Both the position numbers and the translations under genes were made by a program. The notes under the pieces are model-generated. The model did not search any database, was not told the DNA's origin, and worked only from the letters and a program-made list of their open reading frames with translations. DNA of 7,348 nucleotides from JBDRGD01 sp043818095 (GTDB taxonomy: Bacteria; Chloroflexota; Dehalococcoidia; Dehalococcoidales; RBG-16-60-22), in assembly GCA_043818095.1 (NCBI GenBank), contig JBDRGD010000113.1:1-7348 (forward strand), read 5' to 3'. Below are positions 1 to 5,908 of this stretch, one piece after another. Within the stretch, counting starts at the first letter, position 1, and every line of letters begins with the position of its first letter.

Positions 1-834
1 ATGGCCGACCCGGACGGTTTCTCTCTCCGCGGGGAATACGGAAAAACCTACCGCGAGTTCCTGAAAAGAGACTTAAAAGCCTACCCCGCCCTCCACGGGC
101 AGGTCACCGGCCCGGTCAACCTGGGCTTCCGTGTCAATGACGAAGACGGCAAACCCATCATCTACGACGACAACATCCGCGGGCTGCTTTTCGACTTTAT
201 TCAGCGGAAATTCAATACCCAGTACCGGGAGCTGCAAAAGCGGAACGGGAACGCCTTCGTCTGGCTGGACGAGCCGGGACTCATCTGGGTCTTCAGCGGC
301 CTTTCCGGTTATAATGACGTGCAGGCCAAGCGGGACTACCACGAATTCCTGACCGGCCTGGAAGGCCTCACGGGGCTGCACCTCTGCAGTAACATCAACC
401 TCACCTATCTCCTGGAAATAGGCACGGACCTGCTCTCCTTCGATGCCTACCAGCTGGGCGAGATGCCGAAAGGCTATGCGGAGAGCGTGGCCGCTTTTAT
501 CCGCCGGGGCGGCATCATCTCCTGGGGCATCGTCCCCACCGACCCCGCCGTCCTCGGAAAAGAATCGGCGGAGAAGCTGGCGGAGCGCGTGCGCGGCTAC
601 TGGCAGGTGGTCACGGATACTGCCGGAATCCCCCTGGCACAGCTTGCCGCCCAGGCGCTGCTGGCGCCGGCGAAGTGCTGCGTCAAGAGCCTGGAGTTCA
701 GCGGCGAAAAGCCCACCGCCGCCTGCGCCCTGCCGGAAAAAGACGGGCAGACCGCCGAGCAGCAGTCCGTGGCGCAGGCCTACGGCTATCTCCGCGAGGT
801 CTCCCGGAAGCTCCGCAAAGATTTCGGTTTCTGA
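1..834 (+). CDS. MetE/UroD-superfamily methyltransferase-like protein, 5'-partial
   Basis: This is probably the C-terminal part of a cobalamin-independent methionine synthase-like protein of the UroD/MetE TIM-barrel superfamily. Such proteins move methyl groups between a thiol and a methyl donor, using zinc. Visible signs in the 277-residue fragment are the family-like HGQVTGPVNLGF at 32-43, the substrate-pocket WLDEP at 88-92, and the His-x-Cys pair H127/C129 in GLHLCSN. A later cysteine, C226 or C227 in a LLAPAKCC segment, sits where the third zinc cysteine is expected. The barrel strands LLSFDAY (144-150) and WGIVPT (175-180) also fit. The family is usually about 340-380 residues, and no ribosome site can be seen, so the ATG at position 1 is likely an internal Met and the true start lies upstream. 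The gene is GC-rich. The exact substrate is unknown: short MetE-like proteins include corrinoid or CoM methyltransferases and uncharacterised members. The family call is fairly safe, the reaction is not. Confidence 0.75.
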   Translation: MADPDGFSLRGEYGKTYREFLKRDLKAYPALHGQVTGPVNLGFRVNDEDGKPIIYDDNIRGLLFDFIQRKFNTQYRELQKRNGNAFVWLDEPGLIWVFSGLSGYNDVQAKRDYHEFLTGLEGLTGLHLCSNINLTYLLEIGTDLLSFDAYQLGEMPKGYAESVAAFIRRGGIISWGIVPTDPAVLGKESAEKLAERVRGYWQVVTDTAGIPLAQLAAQALLAPAKCCVKSLEFSGEKPTAACALPEKDGQTAEQQSVAQAYGYLREVSRKLRKDFGF

Positions 835-1092
835 AGCGGCGAAACGAGTAGTACGGGTAGCCTATCCCTAAATGCTTCAATTCTGACTTCGTCAGTGACT
901 ATCTAATCCCGCTCCCAGGACTATTTCACACATAAGAAACAGATAGAAAACGCATCCCTGAGTCATGTGTAGCCAAACTTATACCATCACCTATTTGCCG
1001 TCACTTAGCACGGGTATACTTCCTGGCAAAGATGTTTCATAGTATAAAGAAGTGTTAAGATATGCCCAAGTTCACTGAAGGAGGTAGGCTCA
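835..1092. other. Non-coding gap before the mechanosensitive channel gene
   Basis: This stretch of about 258 nt contains no credible gene. It is much less GC-rich than the upstream coding sequence. It holds a short perfect hairpin, CTGAC-TTC-GTCAG at 883-895, without a following T-run, so it is not a convincing terminator. Two -10-like hexamers, TATACT at 1015-1020 and TATAAA at 1043-1048, lie upstream of the channel gene, but neither has a good -35 at 16-18 nt. The channel promoter probably lies here but cannot be pinned down. A strong ribosome site, AAGGAGG at 1078-1084, ends the region. Confidence 0.5.
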
Positions 1093-1962
1093 ATGTATAT
1101 CACCTGGGTTCCCTTTATGAATTGGCTCATAGAACACGGTATCCGTATTGTCGTTATTCTGGTTCTGGCGTTTATAGCGTGGTTTATCCTGAACAAAACT
1201 CTGCCACCCGTATTGCGCCGGGGAGTAATTCACTATAGTAAAGGAGACAGTAAACGGGGGTTAGAGAACCGGACGAATACCCTCTCCCGGGTATTTGTCG
1301 GCTCCGGCAAGGTACTGATTTTTCTTATTGCACTTTTTATGGTTCTTTCCGAACTTGATGTGCCCGTTGGTCCGATTTTAGCCGGTTTCGGTGTCGCGGG
1401 CATTGCGGTAGGTTTTGGCGCCCAGTATCTAATTCGTGACCTCATCGCGGGCACTTTCATAATTATGGAAAACCAGTACCGGGTTGGTGATCGTATTAAG
1501 ATTGGGGAAGTATTCGGATTGGTTGAGGAAGTAAATTTGAGAAAGACGGTCGTGCGTGACTGGGACGGTATGCTACATCACATCCCTAATGGTGCCATTG
1601 AGATAGTGACTAATGCTACCAGGCGTTATAGCATGGTAAACCTGGACGTGCCGGTGGCCTACGGGACGGACCTTGACCATGCTATCGAAGTGATAAACCG
1701 GGTAGGCATCGAACTGGCGGAAGATGAGAACTGGAAAGAGCGGCTAACAGAAGCACCTCAGGTATTGAGGGTAAACAACTTTGGCGACTCTGGTATTGAT
1801 ATCAGGATAGTCGGCAGGGTACAACCGCATGAGAAGTGGGCCGTTACCGGAGAGCTGAGGCTGCGTCTCAAGAAGGCATTCGATAAAGAAGATATTGAGA
1901 TACCCTGGCCTCATACCAAGGTGTATTTTGGTAACATGCCAGACAGCCTGAAAAAAAGGTGA
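1093..1962 (+). CDS. MscS-family small-conductance mechanosensitive channel
   Basis: This 289-residue inner-membrane channel would open under membrane tension to release solutes during hypo-osmotic shock. Three hydrophobic segments are visible: about 13-34, 71-89 and 94-125. The third is the Gly/Ala-rich pore helix typical of MscS (GFGVAGIAVGFGAQYLIRDL, 98-117). It is followed by the beta-domain signature ENQYRVGDRI (126-135) and the conserved HHIPNG (162-167). A cytoplasmic alpha/beta C-terminal domain (about 185-280) ends in the IPWPHTKVYF motif. Length and the three-helix topology match the short MscS/YkuT-like group. The ATG start is supported by AAGGAGG at 1078-1084, 8 nt upstream. The gene stands alone, with gaps of about 258 and 92 nt. 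It uses far more AT-ending codons than its neighbours (sampled 60-nt rows are 40-52% GC, against up to 68% in the upstream gene), which suggests a different history, possibly transfer. The family assignment is secure; physiological specificity is not shown. Confidence 0.93.
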   Translation: MYITWVPFMNWLIEHGIRIVVILVLAFIAWFILNKTLPPVLRRGVIHYSKGDSKRGLENRTNTLSRVFVGSGKVLIFLIALFMVLSELDVPVGPILAGFGVAGIAVGFGAQYLIRDLIAGTFIIMENQYRVGDRIKIGEVFGLVEEVNLRKTVVRDWDGMLHHIPNGAIEIVTNATRRYSMVNLDVPVAYGTDLDHAIEVINRVGIELAEDENWKERLTEAPQVLRVNNFGDSGIDIRIVGRVQPHEKWAVTGELRLRLKKAFDKEDIEIPWPHTKVYFGNMPDSLKKR

Positions 1963-1987
1963 TGTAACTCGCCCGCGCTGTAAGTCA

Positions 1988-2016
1988 TTGACGGGGGCAT
2001 TATTAAAGTTTATCAT
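1988..2016 (+). promoter_or_regulatory. Sigma-70-type promoter for the iron-protein gene cluster
   Basis: A -35 hexamer TTGACG (1988-1993) and a -10 hexamer TATCAT (2011-2016) are separated by exactly 17 nt. Each matches the consensus at five of six positions. Transcription would start near 2022-2024 and give a leader of about 30 nt containing the GGAGG ribosome site at 2043-2047. It is the only strong promoter found ahead of the five tightly packed downstream genes. Confidence 0.6.
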
Positions 2017-2024
2017 CGTTATAG
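2010..2024 (+). promoter_or_regulatory. PerR-box-like operator overlapping the -10 element
   Basis: The 15-mer TTATCATCGTTATAG matches the Bacillus PerR box (TTATAATNATTATAA) at 11 of its 14 defined positions, though only four of the seven dyad pairs are symmetrical. It covers the -10 element and the expected transcription start, where a repressor would act. Peroxide- or metal-responsive control would suit the rubrerythrin and ferritin genes downstream. AT-rich promoters match such boxes by chance fairly often, so this is a hypothesis. Confidence 0.3.
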
Positions 2025-2054
2025 AGGCTATTTTTTACTGTTGGAGGAAACGAC

Positions 2055-2585
2055 ATGGCTGGTGAACAAGAGAAGACCGTAGCCGCCCTGAAATACGCTA
2101 TCCAGATGGAGATTGACGGCAAGGAGTATTACCTGAAAGCCAGCGAGCAGAGCCGCAACCCGATGGGGCAGAAACTGCTGAAAAACCTCGCGGCGGAAGA
2201 GGATATACACCGGCAGCGTTTTCAAGAGATTTACGCCGCCCTGCAGGCGAAGAAGGCCTGGCCGGCGGTGACGTATAAGGGTGACGCCGGCAAGGCGCTG
2301 CGCACCATCTTTGCCCAGGAAAGCGCCAGGCTCAAGAACGCCGCCAAAGGCTCCAAGACCGAGCTCGAAGCGGTGCAGGGCGCCATCAGCATGGAAGTAA
2401 AAAGCTATAATTACTACCAGAAGCACGGCAAGGAAGCGGCCTTCCCCGCCGAAAAAGAATATTTTAATGCCCTGGCCGCGCAGGAAAGGCAGCACCAGAT
2501 GCTGCTGCTGGACTACTACGAGTTCCTGAAAGACCCGGCGGCATACTTCGTTACCAAGGAACATCCCAACCTGGATGCAGGTTAA
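2055..2585 (+). CDS. Rubrerythrin-like diiron protein without a rubredoxin domain
   Basis: This 176-residue ferritin-like four-helix protein of the rubrerythrin family would be a cytoplasmic non-haem diiron peroxidase that reduces H2O2 to water. The two half-sites are easy to see: E19 in QMEIDGKEYY with E49-x2-H52 (EEDIH), and E114 in SMEVKSYNYY with E144-x2-H147 (QERQH). Classical rubrerythrin carries a C-terminal rubredoxin domain with two CxxC pairs. This protein has no cysteines at all and ends after the bundle, so it would need electrons from a separate carrier. The rubredoxin two genes downstream is the obvious candidate. The start is supported by GGAGG at 2043-2047, 7 nt before the ATG. 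It is the first gene of the cluster, under the promoter at 1988-2016, and 30 nt precede the next gene. Peroxidase activity is inferred from the family; iron storage or another oxidase role is possible. Confidence 0.88.
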   Translation: MAGEQEKTVAALKYAIQMEIDGKEYYLKASEQSRNPMGQKLLKNLAAEEDIHRQRFQEIYAALQAKKAWPAVTYKGDAGKALRTIFAQESARLKNAAKGSKTELEAVQGAISMEVKSYNYYQKHGKEAAFPAEKEYFNALAAQERQHQMLLLDYYEFLKDPAAYFVTKEHPNLDAG

Positions 2586-2615
2586 GTAAGCGCCTCGCTC
2601 AGAAGGAGGTCAGCC

Positions 2616-3128
2616 ATGAACCCGGCGGCACTGTACAAACTGGGCTACGGCATGTATCTGGTCAGCTCCCTGCGGGGCAAGGAGTTCAACGCCCAGACGG
2701 CGAACACCGTCTTCCAGATTACCTCCGAGCCGCCCACCATCGCGGTGAGCATTAACAAAAAGAACCTCACCCATGATTTCATCGCGGAGAGCGGGGTCTT
2801 TGCCGTGACCGTACTCTGCCAGGAAACGCCCCTGGCTTTTATCGGGCGCTTCGGTTTCAAGTCGGGGCGCGACACCCAAAAACTGGAAGGCGTTAATTAC
2901 ATCACCGGAGAAACCAAAGTCCCCATCATCACGGACCACGCCGTGGCGTACCTGGAAGCACGGGTAAAACAGCAGGTCGATGTCGGCACGCATACTTTGT
3001 TCATCGGCGAAGTCGTCAACGGTGACGTCGTCGCCGAAAAAACCTGCATGACCTACGAATACTATCACCAGATGAAGCGGGGCACTACCCCCGCTACCGC
3101 CCCCACTTATGTAAAGGAGCAGAAATGA
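2616..3128 (+). CDS. Flavoredoxin / flavin reductase-like FMN protein (Hrb N-terminal-domain type)
   Basis: This 170-residue protein belongs to the flavin reductase-like FMN-binding split-barrel family. It closely resembles the N-terminal part of high-molecular-weight rubredoxin (Hrb) and flavoredoxins. It would pass electrons from NAD(P)H through FMN to rubredoxin in the cytoplasm. Family features are FNAQTANTVFQITSEPP (24-40), SINKKNLTHDFI (45-56), FGFKSGRD (79-86) and THTLFIGEV (125-133). Its tail, ATAPTYV (160-166), looks like the linker that joins this domain to rubredoxin in fused Hrb proteins. Here the reading frame instead stops, and a rubredoxin gene begins at the same spot: the TGA overlaps the next ATG as ATGA at 3125-3128. 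An excellent ribosome site, AAGGAGGT at 2603-2610, lies 5 nt before the ATG. The family is confident. The electron donor and partner are inferred from gene order and from Hrb. Confidence 0.88.
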   Translation: MNPAALYKLGYGMYLVSSLRGKEFNAQTANTVFQITSEPPTIAVSINKKNLTHDFIAESGVFAVTVLCQETPLAFIGRFGFKSGRDTQKLEGVNYITGETKVPIITDHAVAYLEARVKQQVDVGTHTLFIGEVVNGDVVAEKTCMTYEYYHQMKRGTTPATAPTYVKEQK

Positions 3129-3289
3129 AAAAATACGAATGCAGCGTCTGCGGCTATATTTACGACCCGGAAAAAGGCGACCCGGAAGGCACCATCCCGC
3201 CGGGCACGCCGTTTGAAAAGCTGCCCGCCGACTGGACATGCCCCGTCTGCGGCGCCGCCAAGAGCGAGTTTCATCCGCTGAAGTCCTGA
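3125..3289 (+). CDS. Rubredoxin
   Basis: This 54-residue one-iron electron carrier is a typical rubredoxin in length and sequence. The Fe(Cys)4 site is C6-x2-C9 (YECSVCGYIY) and C39-x2-C42 (WTCPVCGAAK). The conserved core YDPEKGDPEGTIPPGTPFEKLPADW lies between the two pairs, covering residues 13-37. The ATG at 3125 overlaps the stop codon of the flavin reductase gene as ATGA, so translation is probably coupled and the two proteins made in matched amounts. The upstream sequence AAAGGAGCAG (3113-3122) also offers a ribosome-binding sequence. The protein would accept electrons from the flavoredoxin and reduce the rubrerythrin-like protein encoded upstream, which lacks its own rubredoxin domain. 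The gene is short enough to be missed by length-filtered gene finding. The identity is nearly certain; the specific partners are inferred. Confidence 0.96.
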   Translation: MKKYECSVCGYIYDPEKGDPEGTIPPGTPFEKLPADWTCPVCGAAKSEFHPLKS

Positions 3290-3332
3290 GCCCCGACACT
3301 CCGGTAAGAGCACGCAAAGGAGGTCCGCCAAG

Positions 3333-4169
3333 ATGGAAAAGAAAGAACTCATCGCCATCCTCAACCAAGACCTGGAGAGCGAACACGGCGCCATCATCCA
3401 GTATCTGACCCACGCCTATGCCATGGGCGAAGGCGAAGTGTCCTGTGAGATTGAAGCGCTGGCCCGCGAGGAAATGCGCCACCTGGACTGGCTGGCGGAG
3501 ACCATCGTGGAACTGGGGGGCACTCCCAGCCTGAAGCGGGGTAATATGCGCATGAGCGGCGCTGCTCCGAGCGACTGGATGCAGAATAACGTCCTCCTCG
3601 AGGAAGACGCCATCGGGCCCTACCGCGAGCAGGTCAAGACCATCGGCGACCCTAAAATCAAGCGCCTGATACAGCGCATCCTCTCGGACGAGGAAGCGCA
3701 CCACCTGAAATTCGCCCACCTCGTGGACAAGGTCAAGAAAGAAGGCATGACCGACCGCCGCGGCACACGGGACGACCACATCGCGCAGGAACTGAACTGG
3801 GGCATCGAGCACGAATACACGGTGATTCTCCAGTACCTCCTGCAGTCCTACCTGACTCCGAACGAGGAAGCCAAGAAGGAACTGGAAGACCAGGCAATCA
3901 ACGAGATGCAGCACCTCGGCTGGCTGGCGGAGGAGATGGTGGACGGCAAAGGCAACCCGCGTATCGAGCACGGCACGGTGAATACCACCCCAAAGCTGGC
4001 GGAAGGGCTGCGCGCCGATATCAAAATCGAGGAAGAGGTCGCCCGGCGCTATGACCAGAATGGCAAGGAGGCCGCGGACGAGGACCTGAAACGGCTCCTC
4101 TTCCGCCTCAGGGACCACGAGCTTTATCACGCCGCCCTCTTCAAGGACCTGCTTAAAGAGGAAAAATAG
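3333..4169 (+). CDS. Tandem-duplicated ferritin-like (bacterioferritin-type) diiron protein
   Basis: This 278-residue protein is built from two ferritin-like four-helix domains in tandem, roughly 1-138 and 148-278. The halves align with an offset of about 144 residues: EHGAIIQYL (17-25) matches EYTVILQYL (161-169), and EMRHLDWLAE (47-56) matches EMQHLGWLAE (191-200). Both halves keep a full set of likely diiron ligands. These are E17, E47/H50, E90 or E91 and E121/H124 in the first, and E161, E191/H194, E234 or E235 and E263/H266 in the second. A role in iron oxidation or storage, or in peroxide or oxygen reduction, follows from the family. A single-domain bacterioferritin is about 150-160 residues, so the duplication is the notable feature. 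AAAGGAGGT at 3316-3324 lies 8 nt before the ATG. The 43-nt gap after rubredoxin and the 14-nt gap to the Rieske gene suggest one transcript. The exact activity is unknown, and assembly into a 24-subunit cage should not be assumed. Confidence 0.85.
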   Translation: MEKKELIAILNQDLESEHGAIIQYLTHAYAMGEGEVSCEIEALAREEMRHLDWLAETIVELGGTPSLKRGNMRMSGAAPSDWMQNNVLLEEDAIGPYREQVKTIGDPKIKRLIQRILSDEEAHHLKFAHLVDKVKKEGMTDRRGTRDDHIAQELNWGIEHEYTVILQYLLQSYLTPNEEAKKELEDQAINEMQHLGWLAEEMVDGKGNPRIEHGTVNTTPKLAEGLRADIKIEEEVARRYDQNGKEAADEDLKRLLFRLRDHELYHAALFKDLLKEEK

Positions 4170-4171
4170 TG

Positions 4172-4177
4172 AGGAGG
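4172..4177 (+). promoter_or_regulatory. Ribosome-binding site deciding the Rieske gene start
   Basis: AGGAGG at 4172-4177 lies 6 nt before a GTG at 4184. The earlier in-frame GTG at 4169 overlaps the previous stop codon, and a start there would place this ribosome site inside the coding sequence. The 4184 start is therefore preferred. Confidence 0.7.
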
Positions 4178-4183
4178 GGCGCC

Positions 4184-4531
4184 GTGACTTACTACCCGGC
4201 GGTCCGGACTGACGAACTGGCGGACGGCAACATGAAATCGGTCCCGGTGGAGGGACACGAGCTGCTCATCGCCAGGGTCGGAAATAAATATTACGCCGCG
4301 GACAACCGCTGTCCGCACATGGGGGGCAGACTGGCGCAGGGCAGCCTCGAGGGCACGGTGGTGACCTGCCCCCTCCACGCCTCCCGGTTCGACCTGGCGG
4401 ACGGCAAAGTCCTGCGCTGGACGGACTTTTCCCGGCCCGTCGTCACCCTGATGAAAATCTTCAAGCCGGCGCGCCCCCTGCGCGTTTATCCGGTAAAAAT
4501 CGAAGGGGAAAACTTACTCGTCGAAGTCTAG
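4184..4531 (+). CDS. Rieske-type [2Fe-2S] ferredoxin
   Basis: This small soluble electron carrier of 115 residues has a single Rieske domain. The cluster ligands are the pair C43-x-H45 in NRCPHMGG and the pair C62-x2-H65 in TCPLHASRFD. Both boxes are complete and correctly spaced, as in the ferredoxin subunits of dioxygenase systems (BphF type) and in NirD-like proteins. There is no signal peptide or membrane segment, so it should act in the cytoplasm. The GTG start at 4184 is preferred over the upstream GTG at 4169 because of AGGAGG at 4172-4177. No oxygenase, nitrite reductase or ferredoxin reductase gene is nearby. The partner is therefore unknown. It closes a cluster of iron and redox proteins and could serve as a second electron carrier for the diiron proteins, which is a guess from context. 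Lack of the disulfide-forming cysteines of respiratory Rieske proteins favours the ferredoxin type. Confidence 0.9.
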   Translation: MTYYPAVRTDELADGNMKSVPVEGHELLIARVGNKYYAADNRCPHMGGRLAQGSLEGTVVTCPLHASRFDLADGKVLRWTDFSRPVVTLMKIFKPARPLRVYPVKIEGENLLVEV

Positions 4532-4576
4532 CAAGACACGGCCTCACCCGAGAACGAGGATATCTCCCGGACGCGT

Positions 4577-4604
4577 GCTTCCCGGCAATTATCCCCGGGA
4601 AAGC
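4577..4604 (+). other. Stem-loop in the leader of the HtrA-like protease gene
   Basis: TTCCCGG (4579-4585) and CCGGGAA (4595-4601) form a perfect 7-bp inverted repeat with a 9-nt loop. Two more G-C pairs can form beyond a bulged A at 4602, giving GC at 4577-4578 paired with GC at 4603-4604. No T-run follows, so it does not look like a standard intrinsic terminator. It could stabilise or process mRNA between the iron-protein genes and the protease, or be chance in a GC-rich spacer. The rest of the 90-nt spacer shows no clear promoter. Confidence 0.45.
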
Positions 4605-4621
4605 GGAAATGAGGATGGACC

Positions 4622-5905
4622 ATGTTGAACAAGATTACCGTCGTCCTGCTCGTCCTGCTGCTGGCGGCTACCGGCGGTCTGGGCTATTACGGCTACACGA
4701 TGAACCAGCAGATTATCAGTCTGAACAGCGCCCTGCTGGCGCAGCAGCAGCAGCAGACCGCCGCGGTAAACGCCCTGGAAGCGCAAATCAGCGCCCTGAA
4801 CGCCGCCACCACCACCCGGCTGGACCAGCTTTCCGGGGAAATCAAGCAGACCGCGGATGAGCTTAGTTCCCTCCAGTCCCAGGTCACCAGCACCGGGGGC
4901 AGGATTGACGCTCTGCAGGGCAGCCTCGCGGATACCACCGCTGAAGTCCAGGACCTCGCCGGGCGGCTGGATAACTTCGCCGGTCTTTCCGCATCGGTCA
5001 TCAACGCCAGCCAGATATACGAGCGCGCCAGCGAAGCCACCGTCAGCATCAGCAACGGGCTCCAGATACTGGGTTCCGGGTTCCTCTACGATGACGCCGG
5101 ACACGTCGCCACCGCCTACCACGTCATCGAAAACCGCGCCCGGACCTACGTCATTTTCCCGGACGGCACGGTCAGCACGGTCGTCGAGACCGCCGGCAGC
5201 GTGGAGAGCGACGTCGCTATCCTGACGATTATCGACAAGCCAACACTGGCGCCTCCGCCGCTGGGAAACTCCTCGCAGGTGCACGCCGGCGACCCGGTAG
5301 CCGCTATCGGCAGCCCTTTCGGCGTTCCGGGGACGCTCACCTCCGGCATCATCAGCCAGACCGACCGTTTTACCCAGATCACCGCCGGCGCCACGACACG
5401 CTGGGTGGCCAATCTCCTGCAGTTTGACGCCGCCGCGAACTTCGGGAACTCCGGTGGTCCCCTTTTCAATACCGCCGGGGAAGTCATCGGCCTGGTGAAC
5501 GCCCGCGTCAATCCCGACGAAGGCGACGGCATTTACTACGCCGTTTCCATTAACAAGGTGAAGAAAGTGGCGGACGCGCTGATTACCACCGGCAGCTTTG
5601 ACTACCCCTGGCTCGGGGTGAACGTCAGCGACCTTACCCCTAACATCGTCCAGGAGAGGGCTCTGGACAGCATTTACGGGGCGCTGGTGCAGAGCGTCTC
5701 ACCTGGCGGCTCCGCGAGCACGGCGGGTATCGCGGCCAACGACATCATCGTAGGGATAGACGGCTATATCATCCGCAGCGTCAGCGACCTGACGTCATAC
5801 CTCGGGGAGAACAAAAACGTCGGGGACGAAGCCGTGCTGGTCATCCTGCGGGGTAATGACCGCCGGGAAATAACCGCGACCATCTTCGCCAGGCCCGCGC
5901 CATAA
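4622..5905 (+). CDS. Membrane-anchored HtrA/DegP-like serine protease with PDZ domain
   Basis: This 427-residue trypsin-like protease of the HtrA/DegP family would degrade or sense misfolded proteins outside the cytoplasmic membrane. Residues 5-24 form an uncleaved-looking N-terminal membrane anchor. Residues about 28-120 are rich in Gln, Ala, Leu and Ser with heptad-like spacing and five Gln in a row (41-45, an exact CAG x5 tract at 4742-4756), which suggests a coiled-coil stalk. The protease domain spans about 130-320, with the catalytic triad H167 (TAYHVIE), D197 (ESDVAIL) and S277 (FGNSGGP) all intact. One PDZ domain follows, from about 330 to 422, with the ligand loop near YPWLGVNV and the core GIAANDIIVGIDG. 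GAGG at 4611-4614 is 7 nt before the ATG. The gene ends 3 nt from the convergent hydrolase gene. The family is confident. The substrate is unknown, and co-transcription with the upstream iron-protein cluster is possible but unproven. Confidence 0.92.
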   Translation: MLNKITVVLLVLLLAATGGLGYYGYTMNQQIISLNSALLAQQQQQTAAVNALEAQISALNAATTTRLDQLSGEIKQTADELSSLQSQVTSTGGRIDALQGSLADTTAEVQDLAGRLDNFAGLSASVINASQIYERASEATVSISNGLQILGSGFLYDDAGHVATAYHVIENRARTYVIFPDGTVSTVVETAGSVESDVAILTIIDKPTLAPPPLGNSSQVHAGDPVAAIGSPFGVPGTLTSGIISQTDRFTQITAGATTRWVANLLQFDAAANFGNSGGPLFNTAGEVIGLVNARVNPDEGDGIYYAVSINKVKKVADALITTGSFDYPWLGVNVSDLTPNIVQERALDSIYGALVQSVSPGGSASTAGIAANDIIVGIDGYIIRSVSDLTSYLGENKNVGDEAVLVILRGNDRREITATIFARPAP

Positions 5906-5908
5906 CCG

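Noticed and set aside
883..895. Hairpin CTGAC-TTC-GTCAG as terminator of the first gene
   Set aside because: It has a 5-bp stem with no T-run after it, about 50 nt past the stop codon; too weak to call.
2021..2036. Mini-hairpin ATAG-AGG-CTAT followed by a T-run, terminator-like
   Set aside because: The stem is only 4 bp, A/T-rich, and lies at the predicted transcription start of the iron-protein cluster, so it cannot act as a credible terminator.
2610..4130. A 506-codon open frame on the minus strand
   Set aside because: It is antisense to the flavoredoxin, rubredoxin and double-ferritin genes, all of which have clear motifs and ribosome sites. Its translation shows no recognisable domain; long antisense frames are expected in GC-rich coding DNA.
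4742..4756. CAG x5 repeat
   Set aside because: It encodes Gln 41-45 in the coiled-coil stalk of the protease and is too short to be treated as a significant repeat element.
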